From Opitutaceae bacterium (GTDB lineage: Bacteria > Verrucomicrobiota > Verrucomicrobiia > Opitutales > Opitutaceae): DNA of 64,000 nucleotides. The position numbers were made by a program, and so were the translations under genes. The stretch's first letter is position 1. Each line of letters opens with the position of its first letter. Location of the stretch: the NCBI GenBank assembly GCA_028280945.1, contig JANQKV010000035.1, positions 1 to 64,000 of the forward strand, given 5' to 3'. Shown here one piece after another: positions 50,278 through 59,277 of the stretch. Below the pieces are notes generated by a model. That model worked only from the letters and a program-made list of their open reading frames with translations. It searched no databases and was not told the origin of the DNA.

Positions 50278-53200
50278 ATGACCAATACCATGAGCCCCAA
50301 AACCAAAGACATACCCAACCCCATGCGGCTGCTTGCCTTACTCGCAGTCGCATTGCCTCTCGTCGCCCAAGACGTAGAGGATACGCAAGTAATCGAACTC
50401 AGCCCGTTCATGGTCGAAACCGATGACAACGTCGGTTACCGAGCGACCACGACTCTGGCTGGCTCCCGGGTTCGCTCCGAAATTCGTGAACTCGGTGCGT
50501 CAATTGCCGTGGCGACCAAGGAGTATATGAACGACGTTGGGGCGACCGACGGGGATTCGCTTCTCCAAAATATCGGCAATGTCGAAGTCGCCGGCGTCTT
50601 GGGAAATTTCTCCGACGCCAACGTCAACAACAACACCACAAACAATTCGCGTCTGAATCCGCAAAACTCCCAGCGGGTCCGAGGATTGGTGAGTGCGGTG
50701 CTTACGCGGGATTATTTCCAGACTTCGATTCCCTTCGACACCTATAATACCTCTCGCGTCACCGTAAATCGGGGGCCCAACTCCATTCTGTTTGGTTTGG
50801 GTTCTCCCGGTGGTGTGATCAATAATTCCACTACCACGGCTTCCATGCTGGGTGACTCTGGCGAAATCAGTGTTCGCATCGACAGCCGGGGCGGCCACCG
50901 CGAAACCTTGAACTTCAACAAGGTAGTGGTCGACAAACGTTTCGCGATTTTCGGTGCCGTGATGAACGAGCAACTGAAGTTCAAGCAGGAACCAGCATTT
51001 GAGGACGATGCGCGTGCTTACTTCGCCGTAAACGCGGTGTTGTTTCCTAACGAAAACTCGAACTTCCTCGGGGCCACCACGTTTCGTGGCAGCGTCGAGG
51101 GGGGGGAAATCCTGCGCAATCCTCCGGACATGTTGCCGCCCCGCGATGGATTCTCCTCTTGGTTCGAGGGGTATCCCGACGTGAATGCTCTGTTACGGGT
51201 TCCCGGAATCGATTTCAGTCGGCTGGACAATGGAGGAGTGACTCAACAAGAAGTCAGGGATGCCGTTGCAGCGGGCTTGGCTACGGTTCCTCCCGGCATG
51301 ACCTTGGATGAGTTTGCTGCTCAGGAAGGACAGTTTGTGCCCATGAGTCTCCACGATGACCGTTTTGTGGGTGGACGTCCGCGAAACAAGACCATCTCCC
51401 GCCAACCCTATTTTATCTTTCCGGCCATCAACTTCGACGACGGCCAAGCCGACACGCAGCCTGGGTTCAACGATCCCGGTCTGGCCGGCATTCAAGGCAT
51501 CATGGCGCGTTGGCGTCGCAATGGCTTCCCTGTGCAGGATCTCTACTGGACGCGGGATCCCTACAACCAACTGGGCGGTAGCTTTTCGTCGGCTTCCATT
51601 CAGGACCGCAATGTCTTCGATTATCACAATCGACTTCTGCAGGGCACCACGAATCGGGTTGAGACCGACTTCGATGTTACCCAGTTGGTGCTGCAACAGG
51701 AGCTTTTCAATGGGCAGGCGGGTATCGAGTTTGCCTTCGATCGGCAGAATCGCAAACAGGAGGCGTTCACCCCGTTTTCCTCCGGAGACAGCAAGCAGAT
51801 CAGTATCGATATCACCACGCATCAGGCCAATGGTGACTCCGATTTTGACGGCGTGGCAGACCGATTCCCGAACGAAAATCTCGGTCGACCGGTGATTCGT
51901 TGGGGCGACACGGACAACTTCTCCGATAACAATACGTCGTTCGAACGAAACGAACAGGAGACTGTGCGCGTGACCGCGTTCGCCACCTTGGATTTCGCCG
52001 AGAAGACCGACTCCAAGTGGGGCCGACTGCTGGGTTCTCACACCCTGACCGGCCTTTACGAAAAACGCACCAACGACACCTATTACCAAGAGACCAATGG
52101 AGCTTGGTGGTCCGACAACGGAAAGTATCCTGGAAGTCGTGATGTGTCCAATGGCGACAACGACAATTTTCGGCGCAAGGTGAAGGCCCAGATTTATCTC
52201 GGCCCCGATGCGCGAGGCTTGGCCAACCCAGGACAAGTCCGAATCACCGAAACCGTCAACGTGCGGCTTCCCCAAATTGGTGACACTTATGGAATTTGGT
52301 ATTTCGACAACAACGGTGCCATTGACTCCGACGTGACGGATACCTGGCGCGTCATCGAGGCCCTCCACTGGGCTGATGTAAACCGACGAGAGCTCGAATC
52401 CTCGGCGATCAGCCTGCAGAGCCGCCTTTTCGACAATCACATCATCGCCATGTATGCGCTGCGCAACGACGAACAGCGTGAGTTTTTAAGACTGGAAGAG
52501 GATGGTCCGCGCACCGATCCCAATGATCCAAGTTTCCTCGGACTTCGTCGGAATGACGCGGGCGACAACATCACCGATGGCGACTTCAATCGTGATCTGC
52601 TCAAATTGCAGGATGTCCCTCTTGTGGATGACGACGATACGACAACTTGGAGCGTTGTGGCCAGGTATCCCGAGGCTTGGTTGGGCGAGCTTCCGTGGGG
52701 TCTCGACTTGTTGGCTCATTACTATGAAGGTGAGAGTTTCGTTCCTGCGGGAAGCGATGTAAACGTGTTGAATCAACGTCTCGGAAGCCCCTCCGGCAGC
52801 ACTGAAGAGTATGGTTTTACCGCCGAAGCCTTCGACGGGCGACTGTCATTGCGGCTCAACTGGTTCGAAACGGTGAACGCCAATGCGCGAGCCGGTGGAG
52901 TCAGCAATGTCGTCGGCCAAGTCGAGTTCTGGCTGGAACGCATCACCGAGGCGGAGAATGGCGGAATCCCGCTCTTCCCCAGCGCTGAAGATGCGCTGCT
53001 CCTGCCTAACACCAATCCGAGTAATCTGGAACGCTCGACAGGCACTGATGCGGACATCATCGGAGTCAACAGTTACGACGAATACTACGAGGCGATCATC
53101 GGCCTGCTGCCCGCCGAGGTTCAGTCAGTATACAATTACCGGGTGACCACGCTTGAGAATGGTAATCGAGTTGTGGACAGCAATCCGCTCGATGGCGACC

Positions 53201-53880
53201 TGTTTTCCACCTTCGATTTTGTCAGCAAAGGGGTGGAAATCGACCTCGCCGGGCAACTCACGCGGAACTGGAGTGTGTTGCTCAACATCGCCCAACAGGA
53301 AACGGTGCGATCCAACTCTTTGCCCACCGCCTTCGGCATCGCTGAACAAATCAACGCCAATGTGCAGTCGTCTGGGTTTGCCAAATCGCGTCGTTCACCC
53401 TTCCAGGGCAGCAACGATGACACCGGGCAAATCTACAACAACATCCTCAACAGCATGCGGGCCACACGAGCGTTGGATGGCACGGCTTCGCAGGAATTGC
53501 GGGAGTGGCGCGTCAACCTGATGACAAGATACGACTTCATTGAGGGGCGCCTCAAGGGCTTTAGTGTGGGCGGCGGCATCCGTTACCAAGATGAAGTTGC
53601 CACTGGCTACCCGCTGACCCGCGATGAGTTCGGCAACATTATCCCGGAAATCGGAAATCCTTGGACCGGTCCGGATGATCTGAATGGCGATTTGTTCGTT
53701 AAGTATGAACGCAAACTTAGCGACCGGATCAATTGGTCGATCCAGGTGAACGCTCGGAACATCTATCGCAAGAATGGCAGCGACGACATTCCGATTCATA
53801 CTAACCCCGACGGAACGCTGGCGCTGATCAGAGTTCCGCCTGAACAACAGTTCTTCATTACGAATACTTTCAGCTTCTAA
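50278..53880 (+). CDS. TonB-dependent outer membrane receptor (Opitutaceae type)
   Basis: This encodes 1200 residues. The signal sequence (MRLLALLAVALPLVAQ) is preceded by about 15 residues, so the start may be 50278 or a later ATG. DTQVIELSPFMVETDDNVGY is the family's N-terminal motif. The plug continues with STLAGSR-type TTTLAGSRVRSEIRELGASI and VTVNRGPNSILFGLGSPGGV. The barrel ends in NTFSF. It is paralogous to the receptor at 18.4 kb and differs most in loops. Flanking LacI, symporter, lyase and sulfatase genes point to an oligosaccharide ligand. A terminator-like hairpin follows at 53924-53954. Confidence 0.93.
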   Translation: MTNTMSPKTKDIPNPMRLLALLAVALPLVAQDVEDTQVIELSPFMVETDDNVGYRATTTLAGSRVRSEIRELGASIAVATKEYMNDVGATDGDSLLQNIGNVEVAGVLGNFSDANVNNNTTNNSRLNPQNSQRVRGLVSAVLTRDYFQTSIPFDTYNTSRVTVNRGPNSILFGLGSPGGVINNSTTTASMLGDSGEISVRIDSRGGHRETLNFNKVVVDKRFAIFGAVMNEQLKFKQEPAFEDDARAYFAVNAVLFPNENSNFLGATTFRGSVEGGEILRNPPDMLPPRDGFSSWFEGYPDVNALLRVPGIDFSRLDNGGVTQQEVRDAVAAGLATVPPGMTLDEFAAQEGQFVPMSLHDDRFVGGRPRNKTISRQPYFIFPAINFDDGQADTQPGFNDPGLAGIQGIMARWRRNGFPVQDLYWTRDPYNQLGGSFSSASIQDRNVFDYHNRLLQGTTNRVETDFDVTQLVLQQELFNGQAGIEFAFDRQNRKQEAFTPFSSGDSKQISIDITTHQANGDSDFDGVADRFPNENLGRPVIRWGDTDNFSDNNTSFERNEQETVRVTAFATLDFAEKTDSKWGRLLGSHTLTGLYEKRTNDTYYQETNGAWWSDNGKYPGSRDVSNGDNDNFRRKVKAQIYLGPDARGLANPGQVRITETVNVRLPQIGDTYGIWYFDNNGAIDSDVTDTWRVIEALHWADVNRRELESSAISLQSRLFDNHIIAMYALRNDEQREFLRLEEDGPRTDPNDPSFLGLRRNDAGDNITDGDFNRDLLKLQDVPLVDDDDTTTWSVVARYPEAWLGELPWGLDLLAHYYEGESFVPAGSDVNVLNQRLGSPSGSTEEYGFTAEAFDGRLSLRLNWFETVNANARAGGVSNVVGQVEFWLERITEAENGGIPLFPSAEDALLLPNTNPSNLERSTGTDADIIGVNSYDEYYEAIIGLLPAEVQSVYNYRVTTLENGNRVVDSNPLDGDLFSTFDFVSKGVEIDLAGQLTRNWSVLLNIAQQETVRSNSLPTAFGIAEQINANVQSSGFAKSRRSPFQGSNDDTGQIYNNILNSMRATRALDGTASQELREWRVNLMTRYDFIEGRLKGFSVGGGIRYQDEVATGYPLTRDEFGNIIPEIGNPWTGPDDLNGDLFVKYERKLSDRINWSIQVNARNIYRKNGSDDIPIHTNPDGTLALIRVPPEQQFFITNTFSF

Positions 53881-53923
53881 TTTGGGTTGGGTTAGGAACC
53901 AAACATGCTGTCAAAGCGCCAAG

Positions 53924-53954
53924 GGATGCCCGCTTCATGTTTGGGCGGGCATCC
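53924..53954 (+). terminator. Terminator-like hairpin after the second TonB receptor
   Basis: GGATGCCCGC (53924-53933) and GCGGGCATCC (53945-53954) form a perfect 10-bp stem with an 11-nt loop, followed by TTACCGCCTATTTT, an imperfect U-tract. It probably ends the receptor transcript. Confidence 0.7.
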
Positions 53955-54108
53955 TTACCGCCTATTTTCCTCAACGGGTCGTGATTCCAAGCACAAGTAG
54001 GCTCACCGCAGTGCTTCCAATCGACTGGAGGATGTGTCCCGGCGTCTACTGGGATTGAATCCAAACCGCCAATCTATCCGTCAAGCACGCAAACTGCATA
54101 GATTTTTG

Positions 54109-55197
54109 ATGAACTCACCGGGACCCAATGGCCGCTCCATCCCTGCTCCCCCTCGATCCATGCAACGCATGGGTATGGTGCTCGAACGCGGAGGCCCTCA
54201 GGCGTTTGACTGCCACGTCCTTGGTGACCCATGCATTGTATGGGATGAAGACATCGGCCGCTACCGTATGTTCTATTTCGCGCAACGTCGCGAAGGGGAG
54301 AATGAGATCAATACCATCGGTCAGGCCATCGCCGCAGAGGAGGGGCTTTCCATCCCCAGGAGTTGGGTCAAACACGGACCGATCAAACTTCTCAACCCCG
54401 AGGCCCTCAAGTCGGACTGGGGAACCCACAAACCCTGGGTTTTGAGTGATGCGTATCACCCCAACCGGGCGGTCAAATTACATGATCAGTATTGGTTGTT
54501 CAGCTCCACGTTTCAGGAGAAGAAGAAGGTCATTCATGTGGCACGCGCTCCTGCTTTGACCGGTCCTTGGACCGTGCAGGAAAAACCTATCATTGATCGG
54601 GGAGCGCCCGCTGATGCGGATGGATTGCACGCTGACACCCCCACTGCTTTCTGGTTCGAAAAGCGGCAGGAAATTCTCATTTTTTACATGGCTTTTCCGG
54701 CGCAGGCTCAGCGAAACCATCCGCACTCTCCTTTTGGATCCTCAAGCTGTGCAGCCGTTATGAAACCAACTGAATTGGTGGCAACCAAACTGGGTCCCGT
54801 GATACAGCCGATCAACGAGCATGGGCATCGATCCTATGGATGGATCGGTGGCTTGCATCTGTTGCCCGCAACTGGAAAAGGCTGGTGGGCCACTCTCGGT
54901 GGTAGTCCCACGCCTCCGGTTTCACCCTCGGAGTCCGAACACATGCGTGAACCCTCCCCCGCACAGACCGGTTGGTCATTTACTCCTGAGGCATGGCCCG
55001 TCAGGGGATGGCGGGTGGAGCCCAACCCGATCACTAATGTCGATCGGCTGGAACCCGAAGCGTTGGCGGAAGGGGAGGGGCATAATCTTTGGCGCCATCA
55101 CGTGCTGATCGACGGCGAAGGCAAACGGCTGGCGATCTACTACAACACGGGTGCCTACGGCGAAGAGCGCCTCTTCGGTCGCACGGCCAACTTGTGA
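54109..55197 (+). CDS. Five-bladed beta-propeller glycosidase-like protein (GH43/GH117-type fold)
   Basis: This encodes about 362 residues from ATG 54109; a GTG at 54034 would add 25 residues but is too close to its GGAGG. No signal peptide is seen. Repeated blade-like strands occur: VLGDPCIVWDEDIGRYRMFYFAQ, HKPWVLSDAYHPNRAVKLHD then QYWLFSSTFQ, and DTPTAFWFEKRQEILIFYMA. The Asp in DPCIVWD and later Glu and His residues (EGHNLWRHHVLIDGEG) could be catalytic, as in clans GH-F and neighbours. The exact family is not recognised. The gene follows the TonB receptor and its terminator on the same strand and would act on an imported oligosaccharide. Confidence 0.6.
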   Translation: MNSPGPNGRSIPAPPRSMQRMGMVLERGGPQAFDCHVLGDPCIVWDEDIGRYRMFYFAQRREGENEINTIGQAIAAEEGLSIPRSWVKHGPIKLLNPEALKSDWGTHKPWVLSDAYHPNRAVKLHDQYWLFSSTFQEKKKVIHVARAPALTGPWTVQEKPIIDRGAPADADGLHADTPTAFWFEKRQEILIFYMAFPAQAQRNHPHSPFGSSSCAAVMKPTELVATKLGPVIQPINEHGHRSYGWIGGLHLLPATGKGWWATLGGSPTPPVSPSESEHMREPSPAQTGWSFTPEAWPVRGWRVEPNPITNVDRLEPEALAEGEGHNLWRHHVLIDGEGKRLAIYYNTGAYGEERLFGRTANL

Positions 55198-55254
55198 GGC
55201 ACCTGCTGGCCAACCCGGCTTTTAGGGAATCTAAACTACTCGGTCCAAAGTTGA

Positions 55255-56979
55255 TCAGCAGCTCCCCGTTTCGTCTGTCGGGATTCCCTTTTCGGGGTAG
55301 GCCTGCACGTCCGCCCCGTTGTCGGCCTGGCTGACGCGGTCAGCATAGAGCGTGCGCCAGAGTCCCTTGGGTTTGGGTTGGCGCGGTCGCCAAGCGGCCC
55401 GGCGGCGAGCCAACTCGCCATCGGAAACGTGCAGGGTCAGGGTGCGGGATTCCACGTCGAGTTCGATTTCGTCGCCGTCCTCCACCAAAGCGAGGGGGCC
55501 GCCTACGGCGGCTTCCGGAGCGGCGTGGAGGACCACCGTGCCGAAATGAGTGCCGCTCATGCGGGTGTCGGAGATGCGGACGAGATCGCGCACCCCCGCT
55601 CGGATCAAGTTCTCCGGTAGAGGTAACATGCCCCATTCCGGCATGCCTTGACCCACCGGGCCGCAATTGCGCAGCACCAGCACACTGTTGGCATCGATAT
55701 TGAGATCGGATGAATTGATGCGATCGAAGGCGTCGTCGCGGCTTTCAAAAACGATGGCCGGTCCGCGGTGTTTCAACAGGTGTTCGCTCGCCGCCGCCGG
55801 TTTGATAATGCAGCCATCAGGAGCGAGGTTGCCCCGCAAAACGGCCAGACCACCACGTGAGTAAACTGGCCTATCAAGCGGACGGATCACGTCGTCGTCA
55901 AATACCTCGGCGCCCTCCAGGTTCTCTTGCCAATTGCGACCATTCACTCCGTTGAGACTCAGATCCAAGGCATCGCGGATTCGATGCATCAGGCCGAGCA
56001 AGCCTCCCGCGTGGAAGAAGTCCTCCATCAGGTAAGCGCCCGAGGGTTTGATGTTGGCGAGCACCGGCACGTTGGTTTTGCGGGCGTCGAAGTCGGCCAG
56101 TTCGAGCGTAATGCCGGCTCGCTTGGCCATGGCGATGAGATGAATGGGAGCGTTAGTCGAACCGCCGAGCGCTTGCAGCACCACGCGGGCGTTGTTGAAG
56201 GCGGCCGGGTTTAGAAACGTGGAGGGTTTCCGGTCCTCCCAAACCATTTCGACGATCCGACGCCCGCAGGCACTGGCCATGTGCCGATGCCGGGAATCCG
56301 GCGCGGGGATCGACGCCGAGCCCGGCAGGGTGAACCCCAGCACCTCGGCCAGCGAGGTCATGGTCGAGGCGGTGCCCATGGTTTGGCAATGCCCGGCGGA
56401 GCGAGCTCCGGCCGTTTCCATCTCCGCGTATTGGGCGGGGGTGATCTTCCCGGCCTGCAACTCGTCATGCCAGCGCTTGGCATCGGTGCCACTGCCCAAG
56501 GGATGACCCCGCCAACGTCCGGAGAGCATCGGACCGGAAGGCACAAAAATCGTCGGCAGGTCCATGCTGATGGCCCCCATCAACATGCCGGGCGTGGTTT
56601 TGTCGCATCCACCCATGAGCACGACGCCATCGAGCGGATGAGCGCGCAGGTTTTCCTCCACCTCCATGGCGAGCAGGTCGCGGTAGAGCATGGTGGTCGG
56701 CTTCATGAACGGCTCACCCAGCGACATGCAGGGAACCTCCAGAGGAAATCCACCCGCCGCCCAGATGCCCCGTTTTACATCCTCCGCTCGTTCGCGGAAG
56801 TGGATGTGGCAGGGGTTGAGTTCCGACCAAGTGGAAAACACTCCGATGGCGGGTCGACCTTCGTAGTCCTTTCGTGAATACCCGGCTTGGGCGATGCGTT
56901 CCCGGTGGATGAAGCCGCGCAGGCCGGGGGCCGTGAACCATTCGGCGCTGCGCAGATCGGCGGAGGTTTTTTGGGGCAT
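55255..56979 (-). CDS. IlvD/Edd family sugar-acid dehydratase
   Basis: This encodes 574 residues from ATG 56979; in-frame codons up to 57102 lie in the divergent promoter. The iron-sulfur cysteines of the family are present: C57 in NPCHIHFRER, C125 in LMGGCDKTTPG and C198 in GHCQTMGTASTM, with the Mg-binding Lys next to C125. Length and the HIHFRERAEDVKRGIWAAGG block suit aldonate dehydratases (arabinonate, xylonate, fuconate) rather than the branched-chain amino acid enzyme. It makes a 2-keto-3-deoxy acid. The divergent neighbours are a medium-chain dehydrogenase and a DHDPS-like aldolase, so together they resemble a non-phosphorylated sugar-acid pathway. The palindrome at 57098-57115 probably controls both directions. 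Confidence 0.85.
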   Translation of the reverse strand: MPQKTSADLRSAEWFTAPGLRGFIHRERIAQAGYSRKDYEGRPAIGVFSTWSELNPCHIHFRERAEDVKRGIWAAGGFPLEVPCMSLGEPFMKPTTMLYRDLLAMEVEENLRAHPLDGVVLMGGCDKTTPGMLMGAISMDLPTIFVPSGPMLSGRWRGHPLGSGTDAKRWHDELQAGKITPAQYAEMETAGARSAGHCQTMGTASTMTSLAEVLGFTLPGSASIPAPDSRHRHMASACGRRIVEMVWEDRKPSTFLNPAAFNNARVVLQALGGSTNAPIHLIAMAKRAGITLELADFDARKTNVPVLANIKPSGAYLMEDFFHAGGLLGLMHRIRDALDLSLNGVNGRNWQENLEGAEVFDDDVIRPLDRPVYSRGGLAVLRGNLAPDGCIIKPAAASEHLLKHRGPAIVFESRDDAFDRINSSDLNIDANSVLVLRNCGPVGQGMPEWGMLPLPENLIRAGVRDLVRISDTRMSGTHFGTVVLHAAPEAAVGGPLALVEDGDEIELDVESRTLTLHVSDGELARRRAAWRPRQPKPKGLWRTLYADRVSQADNGADVQAYPEKGIPTDETGSC

Positions 56980-57097
56980 GGTCGTTTGACGGTGGCTGCG
57001 ATGGGAAAGAGGCGCGACGTTTCTTCGCTTCCCGGAACAGCAGGTGGTGGCCGTCGCCCAAGGTTGATGCCAATCGACTCCGCCGAGAGGAGAATTC

Positions 57098-57115
57098 TTC
57101 ACAAGCCGTTGTGAA
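57098..57115. promoter_or_regulatory. LacI-type operator candidate 4
   Basis: TTCACAAGCCGTTGTGAA has perfect 7-bp arms around GCCG. It lies in the divergent region, 119 bp from the dehydratase start and 50 bp from the dehydrogenase start. Confidence 0.75.
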
Positions 57116-57164
57116 ACTACGGCCTGGCGTTGAGTTTTTGGTCAAATTCGCTGCCACTCGCGCG

Positions 57165-58184
57165 ATGCGAATCGGCCTGATCACCGCCCCGCGCCGGATT
57201 TCCTGGACCGAAGTGGCGGAACCCACCTGCGGTCCCGGGGAGGTCAAAGTTCGCTTGCGATGGGGTTGCCTGTGTGGATCGGACAGCCCGTTTTTCAAAT
57301 ACGACTTCAACCAGCTCAAGCGGGAGGACCGCACGGTGCTGCGCCAACGGCTGGATTACGATCGCGATGACCTGTATCCGTTGCCGGTGGGCATGTCGTT
57401 GCATGAGTGTGTGGGACAGGTGGTGGAGTCTCGCGCCAACGACTCAAGGTTGCGCCCCGGGGATTGGGCCCTGGCCCGTCCGCCCTTGATGGACGGTCTG
57501 GCGGAAATTCTGGTCCTACCGGAGTCGCAGGTCATGACCTTGCCCGCGACAGATGTGTCGTTGGAAGAGATGTTGTTGTGCCAACCCTTGGGCACAGTGC
57601 GGTATGCCCTGCGTAATTTGCCCGAGGTGGCGGGCCGGACCATTGCGGTGGTGGGGCAGGGGCCGATGGGCCAGTTGATTAATGCTGAACTGGCCCGGCG
57701 GGGAGCGAAGCGCGTCGTGGCAGTCGATCGGCAGACCGAGCGCTTGGCCATGGCCAAGCGTATGGGTGCCACGGATACGTTGGCGGTATCTTCTTCAACT
57801 TTGGATCACGGCGGCTTTGTAGATGGCGTGGACCTCGCCATCGAAGTGGTAGGGCACGACGAACTGGCGGTCGATTTGTGTGCGGATTTGGCGCGATTTG
57901 AGGGGCGGATATTGATCTTTGGCGCGGTGGATTCCCCGCGGGTGGATGCCTATCCGCTGGGCGTGATCCTGCGGAAAAACCTGACGGTGCATCACTCCAT
58001 CGGGGCGAATGATAACGCGTGGTTTCAGGCTGCGGCCCGCTCAATCGCGAATCGGGAGATCAACGTTTCTCCCATCATCACCCATCGGTTTCCGTGGCTG
58101 CAGGCCCAGACGGCTTTCGAAACGTTTGTGGACCGAAAGGACGGAGCACTGAAGGTCCTTTTGGATTTTCACATCGATTTGTGA
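57165..58184 (+). CDS. Medium-chain dehydrogenase/reductase (zinc-type alcohol dehydrogenase-like)
   Basis: This encodes 339 residues from ATG 57165. The N-terminal catalytic domain has WGCLCGSDSPFF (zinc-ligand Cys in CGSD) and MSLHECVGQVVES (His-Glu ligand pair). The four-Cys structural zinc lobe is not apparent. The Rossmann domain has IAVVGQGPMGQLINAEL and KRVVAVDRQTERL. It probably oxidises a sugar or polyol with NAD(P). It is divergent from the dehydratase and followed by the aldolase gene, fitting an oxidative sugar route. Its stop codon lies inside a LacI-type palindrome. Confidence 0.82.
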   Translation: MRIGLITAPRRISWTEVAEPTCGPGEVKVRLRWGCLCGSDSPFFKYDFNQLKREDRTVLRQRLDYDRDDLYPLPVGMSLHECVGQVVESRANDSRLRPGDWALARPPLMDGLAEILVLPESQVMTLPATDVSLEEMLLCQPLGTVRYALRNLPEVAGRTIAVVGQGPMGQLINAELARRGAKRVVAVDRQTERLAMAKRMGATDTLAVSSSTLDHGGFVDGVDLAIEVVGHDELAVDLCADLARFEGRILIFGAVDSPRVDAYPLGVILRKNLTVHHSIGANDNAWFQAAARSIANREINVSPIITHRFPWLQAQTAFETFVDRKDGALKVLLDFHIDL

Positions 58185-58185
58185 A
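58168..58185. promoter_or_regulatory. LacI-type operator candidate 5
   Basis: TTCACATCGATTTGTGAA is identical to the site at 49961-49978. It encodes the last residues and stop of the dehydrogenase gene and lies 136 bp upstream of the aldolase start, so it could regulate that transcript. Confidence 0.6.
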
Positions 58186-58320
58186 CGGCGGCGTTTGGTC
58201 CCCCTGCGTCGTTGGATAGCTTGGTCGCACTGAGCGGGAATGGCTCACTTTTTCCGCCCGTCAATCTCACCCCATCACCCACCTTCGGAACGCGGTCGCG
58301 CTCCATTTCGCTTTCTCTCT

Positions 58321-59235
58321 ATGAGCCCTTCCGCGGCCCTTCGGGGCATTTACACGATTCCCTCCACTCCGTTTCAGCCGGACGGCCAGATCGACGGAGC
58401 CGGGTTTCGGCGTATCGTGGATTTTTGTGTCGAATGTGGCGCGCATGGGTTGGTGTATCCGGTCAATGCCAGCGAGTGGATTCACCTTACTGATCAAGAG
58501 CGTTTCGAGCTGACCGAAATCCTGGTGGAGCAAAACGCCGGTCGGATACCGGTGGTGGTCAGCGTGACCTCCAACACGCGGGAAGGTGCGGAAAAATTTG
58601 CCGAGCATGCCCGGGCGATTGGGGCGGACGCGGTCATCGCCCTGCCACCGGCGTTGCGAATGAAAAACCACCCCGACGAGGTGGTCTTTGATTATTATCG
58701 CGGCATCGCGGCGGCGGCCCAATTGCCGGTTTTTATCCAGAATTGGGTGGGGCCCATCGGCACGCCGATGTCATCGGAGTTCCTGCTCCGCATGTGTCGC
58801 GAGATCGAGCAGGTTTCCTACATCAAGGAGGAAACGATTCCGAGCACGGCGCGCCTCACGGAAGTGGTTCAGGGCAATGACGGTTCCGTGAAGGGATTCT
58901 TTGGCGGATCCGGCGGTCGATTCTTCATTGAGGAACATCAACGCGGGTCCGATGGCAACATGCCGGGCTGCCATGTGACTGATGTGGTGGTGGCCCTGTG
59001 GGATGCATTGGAGGCGAAGGACGAGTCCCGGGCTCTGCAGATTTACAAGGAGCTTGCGCCGTTGTTTTTCTTCGAAGCGCAATTGCCCGGGTGCTACAAG
59101 GAGGTGCTGAAACGTCGCGGGGTGATCGACTGTGCTAAGAAGCGCAACGGTGACATGCCGCTGGACGAAATCGCGTCCCGTTATTTGGACAAAATTCTGC
59201 GGGATCTCGCACCCTTGATGACCTGGGGCCGATAG
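58321..59235 (+). CDS. DHDPS/NAL-family aldolase or dehydratase
   Basis: This encodes 304 residues from ATG 58321; longer in-frame readings lack support. GIYTIPSTPFQPDGQIDGAG is the conserved opening. The Schiff-base Lys is in VSYIKEETIPS (K169). The catalytic Tyr of the usual YNxP motif is absent: the corresponding segment reads PVFIQNWVGPIGTPM. Members with such a change include sugar-acid enzymes rather than dihydrodipicolinate synthase. It probably cleaves or dehydrates the 2-keto-3-deoxy acid made by the divergent dehydratase. The gene lies 137 bp after the dehydrogenase, and its start is 42 bp before the next gene's. Confidence 0.8.
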   Translation: MSPSAALRGIYTIPSTPFQPDGQIDGAGFRRIVDFCVECGAHGLVYPVNASEWIHLTDQERFELTEILVEQNAGRIPVVVSVTSNTREGAEKFAEHARAIGADAVIALPPALRMKNHPDEVVFDYYRGIAAAAQLPVFIQNWVGPIGTPMSSEFLLRMCREIEQVSYIKEETIPSTARLTEVVQGNDGSVKGFFGGSGGRFFIEEHQRGSDGNMPGCHVTDVVVALWDALEAKDESRALQIYKELAPLFFFEAQLPGCYKEVLKRRGVIDCAKKRNGDMPLDEIASRYLDKILRDLAPLMTWGR

Positions 59236-59277
59236 GCCGGGTTGCGTCACCTATTGGATGAAACCCCGGCGGCTGCC

